Source: Neobacillus sp. DY30 (GTDB taxonomy: Bacteria; Bacillota; Bacilli; Bacillales; Cytobacillaceae). Taken from it: a stretch of 64,000 bases of DNA. The stretch lies in assembly GCF_030123065.1 (NCBI RefSeq), contig NZ_CP126093.1, forward strand, positions 3,850,001 to 3,914,000, given 5' to 3'. The notes under the pieces were generated by a model that did not search any database, was not told the origin of the DNA, and saw only the letters and a list, made by a program, of their open reading frames with translations. Within the stretch, counting starts at the first letter, position 1. Each line of letters begins with the position of its first letter. Made by a program: the position numbers and the translations under genes. Shown piece after piece: positions 45,464 through 53,811 of this stretch.

Positions 45464-45711
45464 TTGTTTCTCCACCTTTCTTATGTTTTCATTATACATA
45501 ATTTAGAAAGGTTAAAATCAAGTAAAATATTACAACTTTTTGAACTTTTTTATATTATCCGAAAATTTAAAATGAATGAGGATGGACATTAGTTATAAAA
45601 GCCACCATTATAGCAGCTCTAAATCCTTTTCTTTCCCCGTTGAAGGATTAAAGGATTTTTACATAAAAAATATTATTTGCGACAAATTATAATATGAGGA
45701 GGTGTAAAAAA

Positions 45712-46131
45712 TTGAGAAGAAAAAATTTTCCAAATTACTCATTAATCCTAGTTACTATAACAGGATTGGTTTTACTTCCGTTCGCCATTTTAAAACGTTC
45801 ATTTAAAGATTGGCTTATCGTATACCTTGTAAGTTTTATTGGTAATTTTTTCTCAGATGAATTTTTAGTAAAAAGAGGCTATTTAAAATACCCTAAAAGG
45901 CTTTTCCCAAAGTATAAAATCCACCTCCCATTTGATTTTATTCATTACCCTTTAATACTGCTTTATTATAATCAGTGGACTTTGAACAGCAAACCCGTCG
46001 GAATTATTTTAAAACTTTTCCCTTTTGTTATACCGCAAACAATCATAGAGACCATAGCTTCAAAGAAAACTAACCTCATTAAATGGAAAAAGGGATGGAC
46101 TTGGTATCACTCTTTAATAAGTCTTTGTTAA
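45712..46131 (+). CDS. CBO0543-like small membrane protein
   Basis: A 139-aa membrane protein with two or three hydrophobic helices (LILVTITGLVLLPFAIL, WLIVYLVSFIGNFFSD, LPFDFIHYPLILLYY) and a basic C-terminus. The pattern resembles the CBO0543 family, like the gene at 24948-25493. The start is TTG 45712, 7 bases after AGGAGGTG; an in-frame ATG at 45694 lies upstream of that site. Function unknown. Confidence 0.75.
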   Translation: MRRKNFPNYSLILVTITGLVLLPFAILKRSFKDWLIVYLVSFIGNFFSDEFLVKRGYLKYPKRLFPKYKIHLPFDFIHYPLILLYYNQWTLNSKPVGIILKLFPFVIPQTIIETIASKKTNLIKWKKGWTWYHSLISLC

Positions 46132-46270
46132 AACTGTTAATTTGCAGAGGTATTATTGCAACGATTAGAACAATAAACAAAGGTAAAATTTCAGTAAGGT
46201 AAATTGGTATTTAGGAGCATTCTATATTTTGTAGACAAACTATTATTAAATAAATGGAGGTGGATGAATA

Positions 46271-46423
46271 ATGAGCAATGAAAACACAGAAGCACCAAAT
46301 ACTATTAAATATAGCATATGGAATACACGAACTGACGAACCTATACCTGCAATCAAAGATAAAATTGTTGAATCCATTGAAAAACCTATCCATAAATCAA
46401 ACGCAACAAATAATCGTGACTAA
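46271..46423 (+). CDS. hypothetical 50-aa protein
   Basis: An open frame of 50 codons starting at ATG 46271 after GGAGGTGGATG, a very good ribosome binding site. The product (MSNENTEAPNTIKYSIWNTR at the start) is hydrophilic, has no membrane segment and ends NNRD. No family is recognised. The strong site is the main reason to call it. Confidence 0.6.
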   Translation: MSNENTEAPNTIKYSIWNTRTDEPIPAIKDKIVESIEKPIHKSNATNNRD

Positions 46424-46469
46424 CTAGATGGTATATAAAAATAGAGCTGCATATTGCAGCCCTCCTTAC

Positions 46470-47687
46470 TTACCCCATTTGTGTTGCTGGAAACTCAATC
46501 GTAACGGTTGTTCCTTTACCTTTTTCGCTATCAAAGTGGATGGTTCCTTTATACTTTGTAGCAATATTAAAGCAGATCATCATTCCTAGGCCTGTTCCTT
46601 TACTTTTTAACGAGTAAAATGGAGTTCCAAGAGAATCGATTTCTTCCTTTGACATCCCATGTCCAAAATCGGTTACATTAATTTTTACCCAGTCCTTTTC
46701 ACTTTCAGCGGTAACGACAACAGAATCACCGTCTTTAGAAGCTTCAAGGGCATTTTTAATTATATTGATTATTAGCTGTTTAAATTCAATCGTATTCGCA
46801 GCGATATAACAATCTTCAACCATATTTAGTACAATCTCATTGTCATGGAGGAGGCCGTACGTGTTGAGTAAATCTGTTACACTTTGAAGAACACTCTTTA
46901 CATTTACAAGTTCAAGTTCAGTGTCTTTATCGGGCTTGGCTATAGATAAAAATTGAGAAATTACCTGTTCTGCTGTGTTTAATTCATCGATGAGTAACGA
47001 GTAATGCCGCTTATTATTTTCTTTATATGTAGTTTCTTTTTCGTATAACTGTAAGAACCCTTTAACGACTGTTAATGGATTTCTAATCTCATGTGCCACT
47101 GCAGCGGCGAGCTGTCCAGTTGTTTTTAGACGTTCTGTTTGTTTAATTTGCTCATAGTAGAGCTTCTGTTTCTCCAACCGTCCATATGATAAATAAAAAA
47201 TAAAATAAAGAATGGCTTGGCTTCCTAAAAAGTTAATACTATTTCCGATTAAGTCTTCACTTATATAAGGAAAAAGATCTCCTCTATCAACGAACGCAAC
47301 ATAACTAAAAAGACCTATGACGGAAAGAGTATTTAATAATAACGAAAGATAAAAAAGTTTCGTATCAAAAAACAAAATAGAAATAGCAGGAATAAAACAT
47401 AAAAATAGAAAGTTCGACCAAGTATTCGGATATATAAAGAAGATGGTATAAAAGTATGTAGATGCCACGACGATTATAATAATTCTAAAAACATGTGACT
47501 TAAATATAGGATAAATCAGCAGACAAATAGAAAAAAAGAAAACTAAAACACCATGTGTAATATAGCCTGGTCCAGGATGATGAAGAAGTGGATTATCTGC
47601 AAACAGCCCAAGCAGCATAAGTGCCATCACCACTATTACTGTGCTGTAATATAACTTTAGATTAAATTGAGTATGTTTATTCTTCAT
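46470..47687 (-). CDS. KinB-like membrane sensor histidine kinase
   Basis: A 405-aa kinase: six transmembrane helices (about 10-185) with almost no extracytoplasmic domain, a cytoplasmic helix, the H-box AVAHEIRNPLTVVKGFLQL of the sporulation-kinase class, and an ATPase domain with N box NIIKNALEAS, G1 DFGHGM and G2 GTGLGM. This layout matches B. subtilis KinB, which feeds the Spo0F-Spo0B-Spo0A phosphorelay. No response regulator is adjacent, as expected for an orphan kinase. ATG 47687 follows AAGGGG by 5 bases; an upstream in-frame ATG is unlikely. A Spo0E-like gene diverges from it. Confidence 0.88.
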   Translation of the reverse strand: MKNKHTQFNLKLYYSTVIVVMALMLLGLFADNPLLHHPGPGYITHGVLVFFFSICLLIYPIFKSHVFRIIIIVVASTYFYTIFFIYPNTWSNFLFLCFIPAISILFFDTKLFYLSLLLNTLSVIGLFSYVAFVDRGDLFPYISEDLIGNSINFLGSQAILYFIFYLSYGRLEKQKLYYEQIKQTERLKTTGQLAAAVAHEIRNPLTVVKGFLQLYEKETTYKENNKRHYSLLIDELNTAEQVISQFLSIAKPDKDTELELVNVKSVLQSVTDLLNTYGLLHDNEIVLNMVEDCYIAANTIEFKQLIINIIKNALEASKDGDSVVVTAESEKDWVKINVTDFGHGMSKEEIDSLGTPFYSLKSKGTGLGMMICFNIATKYKGTIHFDSEKGKGTTVTIEFPATQMG

Positions 47688-47910
47688 ACGAACCCCTTCT
47701 GCTCGAAGCCCAATCTTAATTTGTATCAAACTACCTATATTCTAACATATAAGTAAGAAAAAGCCGTTAGCCACTTTTTTATGCGTTACAATTAAAGACT
47801 TATTTGTTGAACAAGTAATCACCAATAACATGAAATTTAAACTCGTTTATTAATTTGTTTATTTAACTTACAAAAATATATTTACTTTTAGAAATTACAA
47901 ATTATAATTA

Positions 47911-47940
47911 AAATTACCTAGTATTTTCAGGTAATTTTTT
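47911..47940 (+). terminator. terminator-like hairpin in the spo0E-like leader
   Basis: AAATTACCT (47911-47919) pairs with AGGTAATTT (47929-47937), followed by more Ts, ending 20 bases before the spo0E-like start codon. No plus-strand gene ends upstream, so this would act as an attenuator in the leader of that gene if the promoter lies further upstream. Confidence 0.5.
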
Positions 47941-47959
47941 CCCGAACGGAGTAGAATAT

Positions 47960-48136
47960 ATGAATAAGAAAACGGACGATTTTACCCCTTCAAAAATTGT
48001 AATGGAAATTAATTCGCTGAGGATATATTTAGTCAATATTGGAAAAACGAAAGGTCTTACTCATCCAGATACGATAAAAATTAGTCAAGAGCTGGATTTA
48101 TTGATCAATAAATACCAGCATTCAAAAGTCTTATAA
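47960..48136 (+). CDS. Spo0E-like Spo0A-P phosphatase
   Basis: A 58-aa helical-hairpin protein with the Spo0E family signature ISQELDLLINKYQ at residues 41-53; the SQELD core is the catalytic motif of Spo0E, YisI and YnzD. These dephosphorylate Spo0A-P and delay sporulation. The N-terminal helix (KIVMEINSLRIYLVNIG) pairs with the second as in the family. GGAG precedes the ATG by 9 bases. It is divergent from a KinB-like kinase, so a kinase and a phosphatase of one phosphorelay sit side by side. It is too short for many gene finders. Confidence 0.88.
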   Translation: MNKKTDDFTPSKIVMEINSLRIYLVNIGKTKGLTHPDTIKISQELDLLINKYQHSKVL

Positions 48137-48424
48137 TTTATTTCATTTACTCTTTTTTGCCTTATCTCAACTTCGTTTTAATAACCGACAACATCGCCTT
48201 TACCCATATTTCATTCCCCCTTTATAAATCGTAACCAATTATGAATCACTAAAAATTATTCTTCAATTAGATTGCATCTTAAGTTGAATAGAAAAAGAAA
48301 ACAAAAGAAGCACTCAAAATTTTGAGCACTTTTAGAAATAAATTAAAGTAGGTTCGGGCTCCGTTTCACGCTTTAAGTGTTTTTAGTAAAAAAATGTCAA
48401 TCAGATATATTTTAACTTAAACTA

Positions 48425-48598
48425 TTACGTTTCTTGGTTATTGATTGTATTGTTAACTAAGTTTTGAGTTGCATCTCGAGACGAAACTGCCGGATTTTCA
48501 ATAGCTTGCTGCACGTAGTTTAAAGCGGACTGATTTATGTTTTTAAATATTTTCATTTTATTTTCAGGATCGTTCTGATTTCGATTACTTTCCTTCAT
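48425..48598 (-). CDS. hypothetical 57-aa protein
   Basis: A short hydrophilic protein (MKESNRNQNDPENKMKIFKN, then helices ALNYVQQAIENP and TQNLVNNTINNQ) rich in Asn and Gln. The start is ATG 48598, 8 bases after GGAGG; an ATG at 48613 lies on the binding site itself. No family is recognised. Its composition is like small Bacillus spore-associated proteins, which is only an impression. Confidence 0.65.
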   Translation of the reverse strand: MKESNRNQNDPENKMKIFKNINQSALNYVQQAIENPAVSSRDATQNLVNNTINNQET

Positions 48599-48810
48599 TG
48601 TCAATTCCTCCATTGTTTTCTTTCATCTTTTTATTCTTTGATTTATTTTGAAAAATAAACATACAATTCGCCGCATGTAATTCAGAGTCCTTTTTTACCT
48701 AACATTTCCTTTATCTTCCCTATACCATTGTGTATTTTATAGCACTAACTTATACTAAATAATGTAAGTTTATCTGAATGATTAATCAATAATATAAAGG
48801 GGGTAGTTTT

Positions 48811-49182
48811 ATGAAGTTAGGTGCATTTTCTGTCAGTTTAAATGTAAAAGACATACATGTATCAAAAGAGTTTTACGAAAACCTAGGATTTCACGTCTTT
48901 GGTGGTGACATTTCTCAAAATTGGCTGATTATGAAGAATGAAAATTGCATTATCGGGCTATTCCAAGGAATGTTTGAAAAGAACATCCTGACTTTTAATC
49001 CTGGGTGGAATGAAAATGCCGGAAATCTTGAATCATTTACAGACATTCGAGACCTTCAAAAGCAGTTTAAGGAAAAAGGGATAACAATGCTCTCTGAAGC
49101 AGATGAAACTACTGAAGGACCAGCACATTTTATAATCGAAGATCCAGATGGCAATCAAATCCTTGTGGATCAACATCGTTAA
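48811..49182 (+). CDS. VOC (glyoxalase/bleomycin-resistance) family protein
   Basis: A 123-aa vicinal-oxygen-chelate protein with two betaalphabetabetabeta modules: FSVSLNVKDIHVSKEFYENLGF at the start and HFIIEDPDGNQILVDQH at the end. Metal ligand positions are only partly conserved, so enzymatic activity is uncertain. GGGGG lies 7-8 bases before the ATG. It is monocistronic and shares a hairpin with the convergent oxidoreductase gene. Confidence 0.9.
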   Translation: MKLGAFSVSLNVKDIHVSKEFYENLGFHVFGGDISQNWLIMKNENCIIGLFQGMFEKNILTFNPGWNENAGNLESFTDIRDLQKQFKEKGITMLSEADETTEGPAHFIIEDPDGNQILVDQHR

Positions 49183-49267
49183 AAACAAATTCAAGGGCAC
49201 AAGAAAATACATAATTCTTTTTATCTCAGGTCCCCATACTCCTCTATTAGGATCATTAAATTTAAAC

Positions 49268-49313
49268 AAAAACACTCACAAACGTTGTCGTTACAACATT
49301 TGTGAGTGTTTTT
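49268..49313. terminator. long bidirectional terminator
   Basis: Arms of 21 bases (49268-49288 and 49293-49313) with one mismatch and a 4-base loop contain AAAAACACTCACAAA and its complement. It separates the VOC gene from the convergent NAD(P)-binding gene. Its stem is nearly the same as that of the terminator at 21328-21358. Confidence 0.92.
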
Positions 49314-49318
49314 AAGTA

Positions 49319-49957
49319 TTATTCTGCTTCCCCAACTACTGTAAATCTTTCATTTATATGCTTAGGATTTTCGACTTCGTCCATTACAGCAATAGCAAAG
49401 TCTGCATAACTAATATAACTGTCACCTTTTGAATTAACGAGAAGGTGATCTTTCCCTGACTGGTAAGAACCTGTTCTTTTTCCTTCAGGATTAAATACAG
49501 CAGAAGGGCTGATAAATGTCCATGTTAAGTCCGCTGATTCCTGTAATTCTTGCAGATTCCTTCCTTGACCCATAGCCGTTGGTTTAACAAAATCCGGGAA
49601 TTCAGGAGTATCAATTAGTTTCACGGTTTTGTTCTCGTCGACAAAAAGACTTCCAGCTCCGCCAACAACGATTAATTTGGTACTTGTTCCTTTTAGTGCT
49701 TCAATTAACGCATGACCTGCATCGACGTGTGCTTGTTCCTCTCCAAGCGGTGCTCCAAAAGCGTTAATTACAACATCAAACGCATTTACATCACCAGTTG
49801 TTAATTCAAACACATTTTTCTCAATAGCGGCTGTATTTTTATCTTGAAGCTTAGACGCATCTCTTACAACTGCTGTTACATGATGTCCCCTGCTTACTGC
49901 CTCTTTCAAAATCAGACTTCCAGCTTTCCCACTTGCTCCTATAACAGCGATGTTCAT
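49319..49957 (-). CDS. NAD(P)-binding oxidoreductase (YwnB/NmrA-like)
   Basis: A 212-aa Rossmann-fold protein with GASGKAG at residues 7-13 and the YwnB-like segments VVINAFGAP, LIVVGGAGSLF and WTFISPSAVFNPEG. The family reduces or binds unknown small molecules and is often induced by electrophile stress. GGAGG precedes the ATG. It lies 19 bases downstream of the LLM oxidoreductase and is very probably the last gene of the decayed cat-like operon. Confidence 0.87.
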   Translation of the reverse strand: MNIAVIGASGKAGSLILKEAVSRGHHVTAVVRDASKLQDKNTAAIEKNVFELTTGDVNAFDVVINAFGAPLGEEQAHVDAGHALIEALKGTSTKLIVVGGAGSLFVDENKTVKLIDTPEFPDFVKPTAMGQGRNLQELQESADLTWTFISPSAVFNPEGKRTGSYQSGKDHLLVNSKGDSYISYADFAIAVMDEVENPKHINERFTVVGEAE

Positions 49958-49976
49958 GCTAAATTCCTCCGAATCG

Positions 49977-51038
49977 TTATTTGCTTGTTGCTTTTTTCAC
50001 CACTGGCGCAACCTCAGTTGCTATTAATTCAATGTTTTTGACTACTTTATTATAAGGTAATCCGCCTATATCAACTTGTGCCAGGAAACGAGTATGGCCA
50101 AAAAGCTCATGTTGGCGAAGAATCTTTTCTACTATTTGCTGCGGACTCCCTACGAATAAAGCTGTATTTGGACTAGCCATATTTTCGAAGTCATCTCTTG
50201 ACATCCTTGTTCCCATTCCTCGTTGACGATTCACGTAGGACCAATAGTTCGAATAGTAAGGAAAGAATTCGTCTTTGGCTTGCTGTGTCGTGTTAGCAAG
50301 GAAGGTATGACCTGTTACACCCACTTTTAATACTTCAGGGGAATGACCTGCCTCCAACCCGGATTTTCGGTATATGTCCACAAGCGGCTTAAAACGCAAT
50401 GGATTACCACCTAAAATGGCCAGTGCCATGCCTACCCCGAATCTCCCTGCACGAACGGCACTTTCAGGGGTACCGCCAACACCAATCCAAATCGGCATTT
50501 GCTCCTGTAGCGGTCGTGGTGAAATTTCTGCATTCCTCAAGGAAGGACGAAAGTTTCCCGACCAAGTGACTTTCTCATTTTTGTTTAGTTTTAAAAGTAA
50601 ATCCATATGTTCGGTAAAAAGCTCATCATAATCATTTGTACTATACCCAAAAAGAGGGAATGATTCAATAAACGCACCTCGGCCTGCTAAGATTTCTGCA
50701 CGTCCGTCTGATAACAAATCCAATGTTGCAAAATCCTCGAATAAGCGAACAGGGTCAAGGGTACTTAACACACTGGTTGTACTCGTTAATCGAATGCGCT
50801 CGGTTACTTGAGCAATGGCAGACAAAATAACGGCTGGAGAAGAGACGGCATAATCTAACCGATGGTGTTCCCCTACCCCAAAAACATCCAAACCTGCTCC
50901 ATCAGCTAGCTTTGCAGCTTCAATGATTTCTTTCACTCGTTGGTGCGCTGTAATCGTTTTTCCTGTTAGAGGATCCGGACCAATATCTGCAAGTGTGTAG
51001 ATACCTATTTCAATACCGTTATGTTCAATCGTGGACAA
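49977..51038 (-). CDS. LLM-class flavin-dependent oxidoreductase
   Basis: A 353-aa luciferase-like monooxygenase family protein (TIM barrel; GVGEHHRLDYAVSSPAVILSA, RIRLTSTTSVLSTLDPVRLFEDFATLDLLSDGRAEILAGRG in sequence, IWIGVGGTPESAVRAGRFG). Such enzymes use FMNH2 and oxygen or act as F420- or FMN-linked reductases; the substrate is unknown. The start is TTG 51038, 7 bases after GGGGAGGT. It follows the catE-like remnant by 17 bases in the same operon. Confidence 0.9.
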   Translation of the reverse strand: MSTIEHNGIEIGIYTLADIGPDPLTGKTITAHQRVKEIIEAAKLADGAGLDVFGVGEHHRLDYAVSSPAVILSAIAQVTERIRLTSTTSVLSTLDPVRLFEDFATLDLLSDGRAEILAGRGAFIESFPLFGYSTNDYDELFTEHMDLLLKLNKNEKVTWSGNFRPSLRNAEISPRPLQEQMPIWIGVGGTPESAVRAGRFGVGMALAILGGNPLRFKPLVDIYRKSGLEAGHSPEVLKVGVTGHTFLANTTQQAKDEFFPYYSNYWSYVNRQRGMGTRMSRDDFENMASPNTALFVGSPQQIVEKILRQHELFGHTRFLAQVDIGGLPYNKVVKNIELIATEVAPVVKKATSK

Positions 51039-51055
51039 TCAGATACCTCCCCATC

Positions 51056-51318
51056 TTATACTGCTAACTCAACTCGATCTCCAGATGGATTATGAGTTAC
51101 AAATTTATTATTTTCTTCCATAACATCGGCCATTACATTATCAGGCTGTTCTAGAGACAAAATACTTTTTTTACCATTGCTTGTTAGTTTGGCTGTTGAA
51201 GCTGTTTGTTCTAAAATATCGAAACCAAACATCTTGATAAAATGTTAAAGAATGCTGCAATTTTCTACTTGATTTTAACATGCTCTGCAAATGTTGTTGG
51301 TTTACTACGAAATCCCAT
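51056..51318 (-). pseudogene. catE-like VOC ring-cleavage dioxygenase remnant
   Basis: Reading three frames in turn gives pieces of one VOC protein: SKPTTFAEHVKIK (ends at a TAG), HSLTFYQDV, then GFDILEQTASTAKLTSNGKK and SILSLEQPDNV, and finally THNPSGDRVELAV before a stop. Together they match the N-terminal module and the extreme C-terminus of CatE-type extradiol dioxygenases, with at least two frameshifts and most of the middle deleted. A GGAGAG site still precedes the ATG at 51318. The position after a catD-like gene matches the catDE order of B. subtilis. Confidence 0.78.
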
Positions 51319-51342
51319 AAATAGCTCTCCAAGAGTCATTTC

Positions 51343-51738
51343 TTATGATTGAAAAATCTTTTGATCCAATGAGATTTGCGATTTATCAGCTAATACAAAA
51401 TAAATGGATATCACAAGTAAAATAAGTTCCAGTTCATACCCTGCCATTTGACCATTGCCGAGAAACCCAAGTGAAAGTTTCGCAGAAAAAATAGCACCTG
51501 CCATAATTAGCGCAAATAATACAGAAACAATTCGTGTTCCGAGTCCTAGAATCAAAGCAATACCGCCTATTAGTTCAATAAGGGCCACTACATACGCCAT
51601 AAACCCAGGAATTCCAATACTGTCAAAAAAGCCTGCTGTATTTGTAATTCCACCTTGAAACTTTGATAATCCGTGAATAAAGAATGTAAGACCTAAAACA
51701 GCTCAAACGAAAACTTTTCCTAATTCATTTTTATTCAT
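51343..51738 (-). pseudogene. catD-like DoxX membrane protein with in-frame stop
   Basis: The full-length frame from ATG 51738 reads MNKNELGKVFV, stop, AVLGLTFFIHGLSKFQGG and on through MAYVVALIELIGGIALILGL to a normal C-terminus. The TGA at 51703-51705 stands where DoxX proteins have Arg (CGA to TGA would explain it). Everything else resembles the four-helix CatD/DoxX subunit. An 85-aa fragment could start at ATG 51600 but would lack the first helix and has no good binding site. Confidence 0.85.
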
Positions 51739-51760
51739 TTGTTATGATCCTTTTCTCAGT

Positions 51761-51815
51761 TAGTTACTTTATGTAAGTTAGTATATTTGTGTAATTATAT
51801 TTTGTCAAGTAACTA
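51761..51815 (-). promoter_or_regulatory. promoter and CatR-type operator of the cat-like operon
   Basis: On the minus strand TTGACA (51803-51808) and TATACT (51780-51785) are 17 bases apart, a near-consensus sigma-A promoter. Perfect inverted arms TAGTTACTT (51761-51769) and AAGTAACTA (51807-51815) flank it, the second overlapping the -35. The adjacent HxlR-type regulator is the probable binder. Confidence 0.65.
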
Positions 51816-51883
51816 TATTATTATTTGTAATTTAAATTATGTTTATTGTGGTATACTAGACAATATAGAGAGGTGTTATTACT

Positions 51884-52210
51884 ATGAAGCAGCCGACAAT
51901 TTGTCCACGATTTGAAAAAGCGATTTCGCTTTTAAGTCAACGATGGACTGCGTTAGTTATCTATCAATTATTATCAGGACCGCAAAGATTTAGTGAAATT
52001 CAATCAGCGATTGGTATAAGTGGAAAAGTATTATCAGAGCGTTTAAAGGACTTAGAACACCAAGATGTTGTTAAACGTAAAGTGATACCGGAAACACCTG
52101 TGGTCATTGAGTATTCATTAACAGAAAAAGGTCTTTCACTTGAACCGATTCTAAGAGAAATCGAAAAATGGTCCCAGCTTTGGGTTCCACCTGTAAGTAT
52201 AAGTGAGTGA
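51884..52210 (+). CDS. catR: HxlR-family redox regulator, CatR/YodB-like
   Basis: A 108-aa winged-helix MarR/DUF24 (HxlR) protein: LLSQRWTALVIYQLLSGPQR, SEIQSAIGISGKVLSERLKD, then EYSLTEKGLSLEPILREIEKW. Cys7 in ICPRFEKA corresponds to the conserved N-terminal cysteine through which YodB and CatR sense quinones and diamide in B. subtilis, where they repress catDE. Here it diverges from catD-like and catE-like remnants, the same partnership. Its own promoter has an extended -10 (TGGTATACT at about 51850). The symbol is by similarity and context. Confidence 0.85.
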   Translation: MKQPTICPRFEKAISLLSQRWTALVIYQLLSGPQRFSEIQSAIGISGKVLSERLKDLEHQDVVKRKVIPETPVVIEYSLTEKGLSLEPILREIEKWSQLWVPPVSISE

Positions 52211-52230
52211 TCCAACTATATTTCATTACT

Positions 52231-52285
52231 AAAAAGACATTTTCACAGTGATTCCTAATTGAATCACTTGTATAAATGTCTTTTT
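52231..52285 (+). terminator. terminator of the catR-like gene
   Basis: Outer arms AAAAAGACATTT (52231-52242) and AAATGTCTTTTT (52274-52285) enclose a second stem AGTGATTC/GAATCACT. It lies 20 bases after the regulator stop and ends in Ts. Confidence 0.88.
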
Positions 52286-52437
52286 CTTCATGACAGGATA
52301 AATTTATAAATACTAGAAGTCAGAATCATTCCAGTTCAGAGCACCCATAAATACTAAACTACTTACTTTAAAAACTATAGGAGCTTAGGATAGTTCGTAT
52401 ACTGAGCAGACAAAGTTTGGTAGACTTTTGTTGAAGT

Positions 52438-52453
52438 TAGAAAGCGTTTTCTC
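52438..52453 (+). promoter_or_regulatory. catabolite response element (cre)
   Basis: TAGAAAGCGTTTTCTC fits the cre pattern with a central CG and GAAA/TTTC arms, about 38 bases before the start of the GH10 gene. It predicts CcpA repression of that gene in the presence of preferred sugars. Confidence 0.72.
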
Positions 52454-52490
52454 AAACGTTTAATAAGGTTATGAAATTGGAGGTAGAATG

Positions 52491-53723
52491 ATGGGACGAA
52501 CGAATGAATTGGCACACCGTATGGCAAGCAAAACAATTAAACTTATGGATGGGGCAGGAAATCCTGTAGCCGGAAAAGAAGTCGTTCTTAGACATACAAA
52601 CCATAAGTTCCTATTTGGCTGTGGCATTTTTGATGTGATTGATGTTGCAAACAAAAATGTACCCGCTGACCGCCTTGCGTTTCAGGAGGAGAAACTTAAT
52701 AAGTTCCTTGAAGTCTTTAACTCAGCCACACTGCCCTTTTATTGGGGAACGTTTGAGCCTGAAAAAGGAAAACCGCGGACAAAAGAATTAAAAGCTGCTG
52801 CTCAGTGGTTAAAAGAAAGAAAAATATCAGTGAAAGGACATCCTCTCTGCTGGCATACGGTAACGGCTCCATGGCTGTTGGAGATGAGCAATGAAGAAAT
52901 CCTTAAAGCACAGTTTGCTAGAATTGAACGTGATGTTTCAGACTTCAAAGGTCTAATAGATACGTGGGATGTAATCAATGAGGTCGTAATCATGCCAATC
53001 TTTGACAAATATGACAATGGTATCACACGAATTTCTCAAGAACTTGGCCGTGTTGGAATTATTAAAGAAATGTTTGCAAAAACACGCGAATATAATCCTT
53101 GTGCGACACTATTGTTGAATGATTTTAATACATCGATTAATTATGAAATCTTAATTGATGGATGTTTACATGCAGGTATTCCAATTGATGCCATAGGGAT
53201 TCAGTCACATCAGCATCAAGGATATTGGGGACGTGAGAAATTAGAAGAAGTTCTCGACCGTTTCTCGCACTTTGGTCTCCCTCTCCACTTTACAGAAAAC
53301 ACATTAACTTCTGGTCATCTCATGCCTCCTGAAATTGAAGATTTGAATGATTATCAAATCCCAGAATGGCCGTCAACCCCTGAATTCGAAGAACGTCAGG
53401 CAAAAGAAGTCGAAGAAATGTATACCATTCTGTTTAATCATCCTCAGGTAGAAGCTATCTCAACCTGGTCCTTCAGTGATGATGGTGCATGGCTTGGTGC
53501 TCCTGCTGGATTTATCAGAAGTGATAATAGCCCAAAACCGTCTTATGAAGTATTAAAGAAGCTGATTAAAGGTGACTGGTCTACAAATGTAACGTGTAAG
53601 ACAGATGACAACGGAATCGTTTCTTTTAAGGGATTCCTTGGTGATTATGATCTTGTTTGTGAAGACAAGAAAGTGAGCTTTACCTTAGATAAAAATGCTG
53701 CAACCGAACAGTTCGTAATTTAA
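52491..53723 (+). CDS. GH10 endo-1,4-beta-xylanase-like enzyme
   Basis: A 410-aa glycoside hydrolase 10 protein. After an N-terminal beta segment of about 40 residues (TIKLMDGAGNPVAGKEVVLR) comes a TIM barrel with acid/base Glu in WDVINE (about residue 164), nucleophile Glu in LHFTEN (about 269), GHPLCWH and WSFSDDGAW. A short beta-rich tail follows. No signal peptide is visible, so it is either intracellular, acting on imported xylo-oligosaccharides, or exported another way. The second of two adjacent ATGs (52491) is 7 bases after GGAGG. A cre site upstream suggests CcpA control. Confidence 0.9.
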   Translation: MGRTNELAHRMASKTIKLMDGAGNPVAGKEVVLRHTNHKFLFGCGIFDVIDVANKNVPADRLAFQEEKLNKFLEVFNSATLPFYWGTFEPEKGKPRTKELKAAAQWLKERKISVKGHPLCWHTVTAPWLLEMSNEEILKAQFARIERDVSDFKGLIDTWDVINEVVIMPIFDKYDNGITRISQELGRVGIIKEMFAKTREYNPCATLLLNDFNTSINYEILIDGCLHAGIPIDAIGIQSHQHQGYWGREKLEEVLDRFSHFGLPLHFTENTLTSGHLMPPEIEDLNDYQIPEWPSTPEFEERQAKEVEEMYTILFNHPQVEAISTWSFSDDGAWLGAPAGFIRSDNSPKPSYEVLKKLIKGDWSTNVTCKTDDNGIVSFKGFLGDYDLVCEDKKVSFTLDKNAATEQFVI

Positions 53724-53743
53724 TCAAGGCAGTAAAAAAAGTA

Positions 53744-53786
53744 AGACTGTTCAAAAGCTGCTAACATTGCGGCTTTTGAAACAGTC
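53744..53786. terminator. terminator between GH10 and DUF421 genes
   Basis: Arms AGACTGTTCAAAAGC (53744-53758) and GCTTTTGAAACAGTC (53772-53786) pair with one bulge; ATCTTTT follows. The convergent arrangement suggests it serves both genes. Confidence 0.8.
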
Positions 53787-53811
53787 ATCTTTTGTGATTC
53801 TGTTAGTCCCA

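Noticed and set aside
48180-48240. Minus-strand AAGGGGG followed by a 9-codon frame (MGKGDVVGY)
   Set aside because: Good binding site, but the frame is too short to call; no family match.
48300-48336. CTCAAAATTTTGAG palindrome as a terminator
   Set aside because: Only seven pairs hold; the outer bases do not pair, and the T tract is weak.
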